Below are positions 48,133 to 59,754 of a stretch of 64,000 nt of DNA, piece after piece (the stretch's first letter is position 1; the number at the start of each line of letters is the position of its first letter). A model generated the notes under the pieces. The model had not been told where the DNA came from. It worked only from the letters and a program-made list of their open reading frames with translations, and searched no databases. A program made the position numbers and the translations under genes. This stretch comes from Biancaea sappan (taxonomy: Eukaryota > Streptophyta > Magnoliopsida > Fabales > Fabaceae), in NCBI GenBank assembly GCA_037074585.1, contig CM073491.1:69733501-69797500 (forward strand). The letters are read 5' to 3'.

Positions 48133-48425
48133 CTAGTGATGCACAGATAATTCACAATTCTAAAAGTTTTTGTAACTTATAAAAATAATAATAATTGATT
48201 AACAACAAATATAGTGGTTAGCATGAAAGACAAGTATTTTAGAATATCTAAATTCAATTTGAATAAAAAAATTAAATTATCCAAATAACAGAAATATTTC
48301 TCCAATGCAAATACACATCCAATGCTTTCTAAATACAAAGTCCTTAACCTAAAAAGAATGAAATGAAATTAAAAAAATTAACTAATGACATAAAATAAAT
48401 TTGAATCAATATAATAATATTATGG
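48133..48425 (-). mobile_element. Helitron 3'-end fragment
   Basis: About 290 bases align in the same orientation with 28302-28620, including the blocks AATAATAATAATTGATT and AATTAAATTATCCAAATAACA. The terminal CTAGTG is kept but most of the hairpin is deleted (CTAGTG runs straight into ATGCAC). The element is otherwise lost. Confidence 0.65.
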
Positions 48426-48604
48426 AAAAGCATATCTATGGCTGAAGTATACGGTATTAATTTATTTATTTTTGCCAATATTTATGATGGAAAAAAAAAA
48501 GAAACGGATAATTTTAATAGAAAAGCATACCTGACAAAAGCAAACACTATGAGTGAAACACTTCAGTTGACAATGAAATAATAAAATAAAAAAAGAAACT
48601 ACAT

Positions 48605-49020
48605 CACTTAAATTTGTATGTCGATGATATACTGTTAGCTAGTAATGATATGTTATCTTTGCGTGAAACCAAGTTCTTTCTTACAAACAAATTTGAAATA
48701 GAAGACTTTGGTGAGACATCTTTTATTCTGGGAATAGAGATCCTTAGGGATCGCACCAAACATACTTTGGATTGATTATAGAAGATATACGTTTAGAGAG
48801 TCTTGAGCTGATTTAGCATCCAGTATTGTGCACCAGGTGACACCCTAGCTAAAGGCGACAAATTTAGCTTGTTTCATGTCTTAAATTGGACATACATATG
48901 AGGGAGACGGAGAAAATCCCATATGTTTTTATTATGAGAAGTATCTTGTATGGACATTTGTGTACGCATCCGGTTTTGGCGTACATTATGAGAATATTTG
49001 CTTTCTCATGTGGTTTAGCA
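48605..49020 (+). pseudogene. Ty1/copia reverse transcriptase fragment
   Basis: The plus strand reads LNLYVDDILLASNDMLSLRE then TKFFLTNKFEIEDFGETSFI and LGIEILRDRTKHTLD before stops: the copia RT catalytic YVDD block and what follows. Further on, REKIPYV-like and YAHLCT-like traces (about 48900-49000) continue the pol order. Everything upstream of YVDD is missing and stops occur after about 48775. Confidence 0.85.
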
Positions 49021-49329
49021 TAAAGTTGAGAAAGTGTAAGAACCAGTTAGAAATAGGCATATATGAAGATTCTTGACATGTAATTTTCATACTACACATC
49101 CAAGCTTGATCTATGTTGTTAGTTGTATTAGCACTGTAATCACTGTTGGGTTTAGTTTCAATTCAACTAGTTACATAAACCTCCTTGGTTTTATACTAGT
49201 ATTATTGATAGACTAGATTGTTTGTAATATATCTATTTAGATAGCAAAAAATATGCACTATGTGTTTATATATGTGTATAGTATGTGCATATACAATTTC
49301 AAAATTATATATCGTCTAAATAGGAGAAT

Positions 49330-49782
49330 TGTTAGCATTATTTATTTTATATATATTATTTATTTTATAATTATAGTGATTAGCGCTGACAATTTATTTG
49401 AGTGGATTGACATATTTTTGTATATTTATGCACATTTTGAGATACATATATTAGGTACTATCTTTAATTAGATCTATGGTAAGATATTCTTGTATTTTGT
49501 GTTGATGGACCTATTTGATATATAATAGAAGTTGGTCTGGGGTGTCAGTATAAATATTTTATGTGTAGATATCCAATTCTAAATAATAACAATGATATGG
49601 TGTTATTATAAAGGGAGTCGACCTATGATGGACTAGATAATGATTCCTTGAGTTATATAAAAAGTTTGTTTTGGTAAGGCACAATGTGTGTCATTTGTCA
49701 TTTTCCATCAAACAAAAATAGTGAGAGAGCCCATTATACTATCCTAGAAGAGCCTAACTGTAATTAATATCTGGGTTACAAC
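49330..49782 (+). repeat. Probable copia 3' LTR
   Basis: A polypurine-like AGGAGAAT precedes TGTTAGCATT at 49330, the usual copia PPT-LTR junction. The end at 49782 (GGGTTACAACA) is the best complement to the start but is not confirmed by a sister LTR. Confidence 0.45.
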
Positions 49783-49789
49783 AGATCAA

Positions 49790-50842
49790 GGTACACTCTC
49801 ATAACTAAATTTATTTGTATTCTTGTTATTTATCAAAATCGACAAATAATATGTTCATCATAATTTTAGTTTTTTGCATTTATATTCTCTATGAATCTTG
49901 ATTGTTTAGCTTGAGATTACACAAAATATGCTTTCAGTTTGAACATGTGAACAAGAGCTCATTGGATATTAGCATGCAAGATAAATTTCAATTTTGTCTC
50001 TCACATTAGAGATTTTATTAAACCTAAAGATTTGTTTTACAAAAACATTTTCACTAGTAGTTGAGCTTTTCAATTACCATAAGAGTTGTCTTAATATTAG
50101 CCTTGCCAAATGGGTGCAATGGTCACAATTAAACAAGGCCTTTTTAAACCAATGTTGTTAAGGTTGGTTTTGAGTTTGAGACTTGTAGATAGAAAAAATT
50201 AGTGTTGAAAAAATTTTATATTTTTTTGGTCCAACTTAACTTGAACTAAACTGCCAGAAATCTAATGAGTTCCCAAATACTAATAGTTCCAATAATAAAA
50301 AAAAGACCTTGTAGATCTCAACCAAATTGATTTGATAAGTTGGGTTATACTTGATAGTAATTTGCCATGCTTTTGGATCGAGCGACCCAGGGGCTAGTCC
50401 GGTCTAGGTCATACTTTTAGATTGATCTGTAAAAGAATTGGCTAAGACCTAATCGACTCGGTCGAGTCTTAGTTAGCCCACTGATCTGGTCAACTCGGTT
50501 GACCTGTTTTCCTTTTTTTTATATTGATATTAACTTACTTGGGTCACCCTTCAACATTCGACCTAGATCTGTTCGAACCAAGCAACATCCAAGCACCTTA
50601 AACCCTAAACCACCTTAATAATTCATATGAATCATATCTAAAACTTGCACAATAAGCCTAGAAAAAGAAAAAAGTCATAATTAAATACAAACAAACAAGA
50701 CATTATAGCAACCAAAAAACATTGGAGATGAAAGATCAATCTCATCACAGAAGCCAGCACCTCGAATTCAAAGTTCTAAAGAAAACAAATTTCACCCTTT
50801 TAAGCTGAGTTAAAGAAGGCCCACAACTATAAATGGCCATTC
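49790..50842. other. Repeat-rich intergenic DNA
   Basis: Includes a GGTCGACTCGG/GGTTGACC-rich stretch (50310-50560) resembling dispersed plant repeats. No gene seen. Confidence 0.35.
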
Positions 50843-50927
50843 AACAGAAACAAGGCCGTGTCTAGAGAATTTGAAGCCTTAGGCAAAATTATTAGAAAAA
50901 ATTAATATAATATAAATAATTAATCTT

Positions 50928-51572
50928 TATATTATTTTTCTAGCCTTTTTAGCTGCAAAATCATTTATCAAAGTTTTATAATCAAGTAATTCTAGCATTT
51001 CACTCTCAATAGATAATATAGCTAACCCATTCAATCTATCTTGTAACATTGTTTATATAAGATAGGATTTAAGCAATTTTAATTTTGAAAAACTTCTTTC
51101 AGCAGTAGCAACTGTTACATGTATTGTTAATAATATTCTATAAGCAATGCGTATATTTGGAAAAGAATCTAATCTTTTGATATAACTTAATATTTCAATT
51201 GGAGTATTAATTTCCTTTGTTAACACTTCTTTTAAAACTTTTAATTCTAAAAATAAATCAAAGCCGTCAATATCAGAATGTTCACTAAATTTTAAAAAAT
51301 TTTCAAGGTTAATACAATTCTAATGAATTATCTTCATTTAAATTTTTATCACTTTCTTGTTCTTGATTGGAATTAAGATTATTAGTGTTTTCGATATTAT
51401 CTATTTCTTTAGGTGATTATTCAATCACATTTTCATCAATTGAACTTGTAGCATCTTTTTTATGAATAGTAACAAATTTATCAAGAGCACCACGTTGAGA
51501 TTTAATTAAATTTTTAATTTTTCTTTTTTTCTTTAATTTTTCAAAACCAGACTCATACTTTCTATTTGACAT
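50928..51572 (-). pseudogene. hAT transposase (TTF/ZMYM1-like), ends only
   Basis: It starts with ATG at 51572: MSNRKYESGFEKLKKKRKIK followed by SQRGALDKFVTIHKKD, the N-terminus of plant TTF-type zinc-finger/ZMYM1-like hAT proteins. After an acidic stretch it jumps straight to the C-terminal dimerisation domain (EVLTKEINTPIEILSY ... NIRIAYRILLTIHVTVATAE, RSFSKLKLLKSYL, then RLNGLAILSIESEMLE). The zinc finger and the catalytic middle are deleted. Stops occur near 51414 and 51056, and there is a frameshift near 51320. Confidence 0.85.
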
Positions 51573-51710
51573 TTTCTATTGCTACAAATTATAAAAAATA
51601 AAAAAAAAGAAACAATAAAATATATAAATAAAATATATTGTACAACGTAAATAGAAAAGTAATGGAATGATAAAACCTGGAGATAAAGAATTGCACGTTG
51701 ATATTATGTA

Positions 51711-51985
51711 GTACTGCAACAATTTTGAGTCAACTATCTATCTTTCTCTCTTGGGAATTCAGTCAAAAATGATGAAAGAAAAGGATGAGGAAGAAGAGGT
51801 GTAGTTGATGTTGATGGAAGAAAAAAATTTTGTGAATTGTAAAAGTAGTACTGCAACAATTTTGAGTCAACTATCTGTCTTTCTCTCTTGAGAATTCAGT
51901 CAAAAATGATGAAAGAAAAGGATGAGGAAGAAGAGGTGTAGTTGATGTTGATGGAAGAAAAAAATTTTGTGAATTGTAAAAGTAG
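51711..51985. repeat. 137-bp tandem duplication in hAT element
   Basis: Bases 51711-51847 and 51848-51984 are almost identical; both start GTACTGCAACAATTTTGAG. Confidence 0.9.
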
Positions 51986-52350
51986 TAGGGCTTGTATTAT
52001 AACTTAATTAGATAGACTTTTACTTACAATTCCTATTATATATATGCTTTTTTTTCTAACCGTTGGGCATTCATGGGGTGATGATTTCTATTAGGCTATA
52101 TGCATTTTTTCCATATGCACTTTTTTCAAGGCAAACCGTTGGCCAATAACAATTAGATGGACATTAAAGTATAAAACAATGGCCAATTAGATTTAATAAG
52201 CATTAAAATAGAAACTATTACTAATTCTTCTACTGAACGTTGGGGCATTAAAGAAGAATTGTTGGATATTATTAGGGGGCCTAATGCATCATTTGAGGCC
52301 TAAGGCAAGTGCCTTGACTGACTTGCCTATTACACGGCCCTGAACAGAAA

Positions 52351-53283
52351 TATGCATGGGGAATGTTAGGAGTGCATTAAGGAATGAAGTACAAAAAATA
52401 TAGTGCAACAGGTGATTATATTAGAGGCTGGCAAAAACCCATATTCAAAGCTATAGAGTGTTAGATAAAAGAGCAACATTTTCTTCTACCATGCTTCCAC
52501 AATAAAAAAAAAAGACCAAGTTTTCTTACTCCTAAAACCCACGGAGACAAAAAAAAAAAAAGATGGAGCATTAAGTGAATAATTTGGCTTGTTGGTGAAA
52601 AAGATGCAGCATTTACGGGGAATTGAAGAGAGATGAAGCATTAAGTGCATTTTTGTTTGTTGTCAACAATTGGAATGTGAGAGAACTTCCAACAGCTATA
52701 CCAAGAGTCTGAGTATTTATTATTGTTTCCTCTCATGGTTGAGGAGATTAAGTGCTCGGAGAAAATCATTAAGATACCTTGAGAGCTTGAGTAAAAATTG
52801 ATTAAAAAAGATCTTACGCGTTTTTAGGAATCTTGAAAAAAAAATCTTAGGGTTTGGTTGGTAAAAAGGTCTTGGGGACTGCTCTTTTTGGTTGAAAAGG
52901 CTGTAAAGTTTATGTGCCTACCAATTGTCAGTTTGTTAACGTCTTGAAAATACTTAGCAAGTTACCATTATAATTGTTGTTGTAATTACTCCATTAATAC
53001 AATTCTCTTGCTATGTATTTAAGGATAGGTTGTAAGATTTTCATTTTTGAGAATCTAAACTTCTATAAATCTTGGTGTAATATAATTGTTCTTCCTTATC
53101 TTCTCTAGCACTGTTGCAACAACCTATTTTGAGGATACACTATATTGAAAAGTTTATTTTTTATGTTTTTCAAATTCACTATATATTTATCTTTGAAAAT
53201 CGATTGGATAAGACTTACACCTCTTTTAAAAGAAAGAAACCAATAAAAATGCATTAGGTATCCAATTCAATCCTCTCTATTTA
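52351..53283. other. Intergenic, LTR-like but unassigned
   Basis: The 53000-53110 part resembles the promoter/R region of an LTR or a gene leader (short TATA-like and T-rich motifs), but I found no matching partner or ends. Confidence 0.3.
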
Positions 53284-53464
53284 GTACGAGGATCCGCTGC
53301 CTAGACAGAGTTTAGGGTTTAGGGTTTAGTAGTAGAAAAAATCGTATAAATACTTTCAGCAAAATCCTTTCAGTAACAATTTTTCTGCTGTCAAAAGTTT
53401 TATAACGATTTTTACCGTTATTAAAAGGATAGGCACTGTCTGCCCAGGTAGCGGATCCGGATAC
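53284..53464. mobile_element. MITE with telomere-like repeats
   Basis: The ends are inverted: GTACGAGGATCCGCTGCCTA at the left, and on the other strand GTATCCGGATCCGCTACCTG at the right. GTTTAGGGTTTAGGGTTTAG lies at 53310-53329. About 180 bp, no coding content. Confidence 0.7.
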
Positions 53465-53555
53465 ATTTGTACTAATACATAATGTGTGCCACATTCATTA
53501 TAGTAGGAAAATTCTGTTATTGATAGATGAAATAAATTGCAACTTATTACTAATT

Positions 53556-53705
53556 AAGTCAGATGGTAGTCTAATGGTGACAAGTACGAGTAGTTTAATA
53601 AGTGATCATAAGTTCAAACTCTTGCTTCGGCATATAAAAAATTGTGATTCATTTTGCCTTTTGTATCATTTGTCTTCTTTCTCTTTTTATTATAATAAAT
53701 AAACA
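53556..53705 (+). mobile_element. Possible SINE
   Basis: GATGGTAGTCTAATGGT (A-box-like) and AAGTTCAAACTCT (B-box-like) lie about 45 bases apart, with an A/T-rich tail near 53690. A related block, TAAATTTAAATTCTTATTTCG, occurs at about 55200-55230. Confidence 0.35.
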
Positions 53706-54280
53706 AATTTAAACATGCCAAAGCTTAATTTCGCATGGCGCCATTATAAAGATGTAAAACCAAATTATTCACCAACAAAGATTTGATCATGTAAAAAGGG
53801 CTAGTCTTCTATCAAGTAACAAACATAGGCTCAAGTCTCCATTGGAAGAAATGCCTTCATTTAATGCCTGATAGTCCTTCAAATGAAATTACTTTAGTAG
53901 AAAATACCTTTAAAAAACCAAAAAAAAATCTAAATTAAATCACACTCACCATGCACAAGAAGACAAGTTATTATTAACAAAAAAAACTTAGATATAGTTC
54001 CTTATATATTTAGTATCAAATTTTTTAATTAAAATATAATAAATGTGTCCAATAAGAACATGATAAATATATAATTTTTTTAAAAATAACTTTATATTCT
54101 TTTAAAATTATATATATATATATATATATTATGTTTTTATTGAAAAATTTAATAGCAAAAATATAAGAAACTTTATATAAATTTTTTTTCTATTATTATT
54201 TAAACATAACATCTCAAACAGAAGGCATTACATTTGTTTATTCAATTAATTGTCTTATTTGATAAAGCTATAGCAGCGGG
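53706..54280. other. AT-rich intergenic DNA
   Basis: No gene seen. From about 54190 similarity to 46965-46990 begins (AACATAACATCTCAAAC), marking the edge of the duplicated block. Confidence 0.4.
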
Positions 54281-54351
54281 TTAGCCAGGCGTAGGTACAG
54301 GCGCATTTCCGTCGCTACAGAGTCCTTTTGCATCCCTGAACTTCTTATATT

Positions 54352-54618
54352 GGCATAAACAGCTTATTTAAGTGTTTATAAAATAAGCGCTTATCATATA
54401 AGTAGTTATATATAAGCTATTTTTATAATTAAAGAATTTACAAGGGCAAACTTCACATAAGTTATTTTCAGCTTATTTTCATAAGCTATTCAGAGTACCT
54501 TAAAACAGCTTATTTTCATGTCATAAGTTATTTTTATAAGCTCTTCCAAACGTGCACATAAGCGCTTATGCCATAAGATAAGCCAAATAAGCTCAAAATA
54601 AGCTCTTCTAAATGGGCC
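54352..54618. mobile_element. MITE in exon 2 of peptide pseudogene
   Basis: 267 bp of AAGCGCTTAT / AGCTTATTTT motifs with opposed ends (GGCATAAACAGC and the complement of TCTAAATGGGCC). This is a common plant MITE type, probably hAT-related. No clear target duplication. Confidence 0.65.
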
Positions 54619-54719
54619 ATTATTGCATTTGTCAATTGTGCATTCACTGTGTCCATTGCCATTCCACAGCTATAGAATTAGCTATTTAACCAAAAAAAAA
54701 TTAAGACAACTATAATTTT

Positions 54720-55660
54720 TAAAAAAATAAAAAAATTAATTTTTACTGATTTAAAATAATTGTAATGTCTAAAATATTATTTCAATAAGTTATTCTTTAA
54801 TTTTTAGACGTCATATATCTTTGCCACACTCACATATTCAGCAACAAATGGAGTTAGTAAAAAAAAAATCCTCTGAATAAATTATATTTTTCATCCTTTA
54901 AAAAAATTTAATTTACTTTTTTTTATTATGTCAATCTCTCAATAATTTTTCTCCTCTCAATTAAATATTTTCGTTTGATAAACTGACGTGTATTTAACTG
55001 CTTTGCTGACTTAACAAAACAAAATTGTTATAGTCATTATGTGAGAAAAATAAAATAATATATAGTCTCCAAAAACAAATATTGAAGTTGATAAATTTGG
55101 TTATTATAGTGTTCCATTTTCAATTTCACCTAATAATGTCATTAAATTGTGGACTGTGTACTAAAGGATTATGTTGCTAGCTTAACAAGGGATCTTAAAT
55201 TTAAATTCTTATTTCGTCATGTAAGAAAAAAAACTTTTTCATACATAAGCACTAGCAATTTTCTAAAATGTTACAGTGACAAAGAAGTTAAAATGTTAGT
55301 CAAATTCATATAAATTAATTTAACAGAGAGAAGGATTAACTTAATTAAAAAGAAATTATTAAGAGTTGCAATTGAAAAATTAAATTATGCTTTAAAGCAT
55401 CAAACAAGAATTCTACAATTTCCAATGACAAAAAATGTAATTTATTCAAACCCCTTCACTCTTTTTCTTTTCTCTTCTCTTTTTTTTTTCCGTCTCTCAA
55501 GATTTTAAATTGTAGTAAGTTACAGTCATGTTTGATTGCATTATTGACTTGTGACTATAATTAAAAGCCTAATTTTATCCGTAAGGGAATGAACTTAAAA
55601 CATGGTAGCTACTATATTGGATTAAATAAAAGTTGTAATTAAGTATGGCAACTTATAATT
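54720..55660. other. Intron of peptide pseudogene, repeat-filled
   Basis: The intact copy's intron is about 230 bases; here it is about 1 kb. It contains a repeat near 54870-55140 and a SINE-like block at about 55150-55250. No gene. Confidence 0.4.
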
Positions 55661-55682
55661 AATTACCTGAATTAGCAAATAA

Positions 55683-55850
55683 GAGGATCTGGATCTTTTA
55701 GATTTCCTCAAACACTTTATTAGGTGAAGTTAGAGAGAAATAGACACCATAGTTAAAATTTGAGGCAGACCTCATACAAATAGACACCATTATTTTTTTT
55801 TATCTCTCTCTCTAAGTTTACGAGATAAAATATTTTAGAGGATCACATCC
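55683..55850. mobile_element. 168-bp insertion with 7-bp target duplication
   Basis: Flanked on both sides by CAAATAA (55676-55682 and 55851-55857). It starts GAGGATCTGGATC and ends GAGGATCACATCC, and contains a (CT)n run. It has no coding content. It interrupts the signal-peptide exon of the second cysteine-rich peptide gene. Confidence 0.75.
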
Positions 55851-56334
55851 CAAATAAAAAAAAAGAAAAGGATGACAAAGAACTTGCTTCTCTTCATGGA
55901 ATCCATTTATGCTTGAAAGGAGTTTTTGATTACTTAAAGCCTATTTGGTTTAGATATTTTTTATTTTTATTTTAATTGAAAATAAAAAATAAGTTTAAAA
56001 ATGTGTTTGATTGAATCTAATAAAAATATTTTTTTTGAAAATATTTCTTAACATAGGTCTAAATTTAAAAACATAAAAAATATTTTTTAGTATTTCAGAA
56101 AATAAAAAATAAAAATAAAAAAATATTTTCACTGGCTAAACAGACGTTTAATTTGTTGAGTGTTATAATTTTTATATGGTATAGATGAGCCTTGAGAGCC
56201 TACTTCTCATTAAACATTAATTTTGGATTTTCTTTTAAGATTTTGCAATAGAGGAAGGAAATCCTGATGAAAATGTTTTTGTTAATTGAAAAATATCTAA
56301 TTAATTCTCATCTACAATGGAAATAAAAAAGTCA

Positions 56335-56632
56335 ATTACTAATTTAGTCCTCAAAAATTTATAATTATTTCAGTTTAGTCCCAAAAAAATTAAATGTTTC
56401 AATTCAGCCCTTGAAAAACTATTTGTCTCTATTTAAATCCTTCATTTATTAAAACGACTTTTAACAAAGAAAAATTTAAAATTTAGTAACGTTAGATTTT
56501 GAAAGTTAGTCCTAAAAATTATCAAATTGAAACAAATAAATTTTTCATATATTAAATTAAAATATTTAATCTTTTGATGACTAAATTGAAATAATTGTAA
56601 TTTTTCAAAAATTAACGATTAAAATTTACTCT
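56335..56632. mobile_element. Small TIR element
   Basis: It opens ACTAATTTAGTCCTCAAAAA and closes with the inverted relative (TTTTTCAAAAATTAACGATT). It sits inside the duplicated peptide-gene flank; its absence at the corresponding place near 47815 shows that it inserted after the duplication. Confidence 0.55.
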
Positions 56633-56928
56633 AAAAATAAACAAAGAAAATCACTGTGCTTTAACATTGGCCATTGACTTGTTGGAAAGCACTTGTTAAT
56701 TGGAAAAATACTTTAATAAGCGTATGTTTCCAAGCTAAAAAGTATATCCGTTTTTCTTAATTACTTGGATTGATATGATAGAGTATTTTCTTAATTATTT
56801 CTTCTTTTCTTTCCTCAAGGGATTTTATGCCCTTTATTTTACTCTTTGTTTTTAAATTGTGTAGGTATATAAGCTTTTTATTACTTGAGGATATTTGCCT
56901 CCTGAAGCTTCGAATACAAGATAATATA

Positions 56929-57416
56929 GGTTAAATTATTCTCTAAGTCCTTATAATTTCACTTAATTTTTAATTTGGCCCTCATAATTTGAAAATTTGT
57001 AATTAAATCCTTATAATTTTATAAATTCCTAACTTAGTCCCTATCACAAAAATTTTGTTAATGTTCTATTAAATTTTGGTGACATGACTAATTATACATC
57101 ATCTTATCATTCAAAATACACGTAATTTAAGCTAATACGCCCTAATTACTTAAGATAAGTTACTTAATATGTCATATCCATGTGAGCTAATATTGATTTT
57201 CTTGGCATAAATTTTATATATATATATATATTCAAAGTGTCAATATGTATAAGATTAGTTACATTAGCAAACTTTAATCAAATGCCATCAAAAGTTTCAT
57301 AATAGGAACAAAATTAAAAAATTAAAAAATTATGATGACTTAATTATAAGTTTTAAAACTAAAGTGACCAAATTAAAAATTGAGTGAAATTATAAGGACC
57401 AAGAGAATAATTTAAC
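56929..57416. mobile_element. TIR element, about 490 bp, MULE-like ends
   Basis: Over 70 bases from GGTTAAATTATTCTC at the left match the reverse complement of the right end at 57416, including CCTTATAATTTCAC. No coding sequence. Confidence 0.7.
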
Positions 57417-57419
57417 TAG

Positions 57420-58718
57420 TTAAAATACCCATAATTAGCACACGTATACATTTTATTCAAGATTTTGTTTGTATATATTAAAATACTCAAATGGCATGGA
57501 TTTAGATGATTAACTTGTCTTACAAGACTCACATAAATTAAAATACTTCAGATAAATATGTTTCTCTTTAGATTTAATATCTCCAATCCTCTCGAGAATA
57601 TTCAATTTTGTCCGAGTTATTCTTTTCCACCCCATATTAATTTGAGCATTGGCACTAACTCTATATTACAGTGCAAGTTTTATTCCCAAATTTACATAGT
57701 GTCAAGTAATAAAGCTTTCCATTTGTTATTATGTTTATGATTAAATTAGAATTGTAGCCAAAATAATATATATACACTTGCTTTTTTGTCAATATAATTT
57801 AGGGTAGAATATTTTGTTTGGGGGGTGAATGAAACTTTGGCTTTTGAAAGGATTAGTGGTCAATATTGATCGAGTTAATAATTTACACTAATTTCAATAT
57901 TTAAACTTCAGGTGAACTCATTTTGTTTAGATTCAATTAAGTCATCCTTGATTTCTTTGAAACAGCATTTTTTATGAAAGACAAAAAATGTTTAGGAGGA
58001 ATCAAGCATGACCTAAAAAACGAGAGTGAAGAGAAAGGAGAAGGATTGTTGCCAATCGAATAAATTGTGAAAAAATCCTAGTAAAAGGTGAAACTTAAAA
58101 ATATTTATTATACTGTCGAAGTATTAAAATTTCAGTATTACTATCGTTTTTTAACAAATAAATAATTTACCCTAAAATTCAGAGTCTAATTTATTCAGAA
58201 TTAAAATTTAATTACTCGGTTTTTTTTCTTGAAAATAAATGTGCTGGACTAAGCCCAGAGGAAGATGGCCTTATTGGAATATTGGGCTGGGTTCAGCAAA
58301 ACCAACAACAGCCCCAGTTCGTGAATTTCAATGTGTGTTCATTAAACTAACACAAAATTATAGTTAAAATTATAGTTAATTAGAACTTTGATTAGGTTTT
58401 CATGAGGCATAGCAAGAATCCCCCCCCCCCCCCAAAACAACCCACACACACAAAATTATAATTAATTAGAACTCTGATTAGGTTTTCATAAGGCAACCAA
58501 GATCAATACACGCACAAAATGTTAGTTTAAACATTTTCTTTTTTTATTTTTACTGAAAATAAAAAATAAGTCTGAAAATGTGCTTGATTGAATTTAATGA
58601 AAATATTTTCTTAAAAATATTCCTTAAAATAGATTCAAATCTAAAAACACAAAAATACAAAAAAGATAAAATATTAGTATCTTATTGAAGGACAATATAT
58701 TCTACATCAATATATAAA

Positions 58719-58753
<35 letters not shown>

Positions 58754-59467
58754 GGTCTACGGAGGAGGTAATGTGACACATCTTCCATCCAACATACTTA
58801 TTTTTCTTCTTTTCTTATGTTTTTCAAATTTTTGTGATTTAAAACATTAAAATACACACATACTAAAACTTTATCTTAAAAATTGTGTGGGCTTTTATAA
58901 TTGATTTCATGAACATTGATTGCTTTTATCACAGTATATTAATTGGTGAACTTTTTAGCTGGATCATATATAAATGGTAGAATGATTAATTCTATCAATA
59001 TTAATATTTCATTAATTCCATTAATAATCCTATTTCATCAAGATTTGAGATCAATTGAGTGCGATCGATGATTTTGATTGTTCAAATATTATTATAATAA
59101 AATATAAAAATAAATTTAAAATAAAAATAAAAGTGCTTTAACCCGTATGCTAACCATGGGCTTGGTTTTCTTGTACTGCCATTGTTAGACGTTTGCTTTA
59201 ATTTGGATACGGCATGTTTGGTATAAATTTAAGAGGACGAAAGAATAGAAATGAGAATGAGAAAAGGGAATGAGAATGATACTGAGAATATTAAAATTAT
59301 ATTTGGTATAATATGAGAAGAAATGGAAAGGATTAGATTTATTTTGTTTGGTATGAGATTTAAATTGAAGGGAATGAAATTATGAAATATGAATTTATTA
59401 AATTACCCTTTGTAAAAAATTAATAAGAAAATAAAAAATAAAAACACCACTCCTCTCTCTCTCTCCT
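57420..59467. other. Intergenic DNA with small repeats
   Basis: It contains a tandem duplication of a TTAATTAGAACT...GATTAGGTTTTCAT block (58360-58410 and 58450-58495) separated by a run of 14 C, a (TA)n run at about 58720-58750, and a MITE-like stretch at 59200-59450 into which the copia element inserted. No gene seen. Confidence 0.45.
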
Positions 59468-59754
59468 TGTTAGCCCTAATGTATTATGCTATAAGTTTTG
59501 ATGATGACAAATATGTTGGAATTATAGTATGACTTAATCTTCTTGGCCCAAATGAATGATTTAATCTTCTTGGCCCAATATATGATTTAATCTTTCTTAG
59601 CCCAAATAGTATGATTTAATCTTCTTGACCCAAATGAATGATTTAATCTTATTGGCCCAAATGCATGATTCAATCTTTCTTGGCCCAAATATATTTAATG
59701 CTTTATATATTTAAATATAGTAGTATAAATTGATTTTTGATAAAATTTATTGGT

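Larger units (their letters stand above)
50851..52342 (-). mobile_element. hAT element, internally deleted, intact ends
   Basis: The terminal inverted repeats are CAAGGCCGTGT at 50851 and, on the other strand, CAGGGCCGTGT ending at 52342, each followed inward by a GCCTTAGGC-type block. The flanks are identical: AACAGAAA at 50843-50850 and 52343-52350, a perfect 8-bp target duplication. Inside, on the minus strand, are the two ends of a transposase gene joined by a deletion, plus a 137-bp tandem duplication. At 1492 bp it is a non-autonomous derivative of a larger hAT. Confidence 0.92.
54281..55906 (-). pseudogene. Second cysteine-rich peptide gene, disrupted
   Basis: A paralogue of 47108-47561 in the same orientation. 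Exon 1 starts MDSMKRSKFFVILF at 55906, is cut by a 168-bp insertion (55683-55850), and resumes to the donor at 55667-55666 (CAG then GTAATT, as in the intact copy). Exon 2 (from about 54669) reads SECTIDKCNN, is cut by a 267-bp MITE (54352-54618), and continues KKFRDAKGLCSDG, after which a one-base change shifts the frame and loses the final cysteines. Exon 1 also has a frameshift in its T-run, and the exon-2 start lacks the first dozen codons. It is not expected to make a peptide. Confidence 0.78.
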
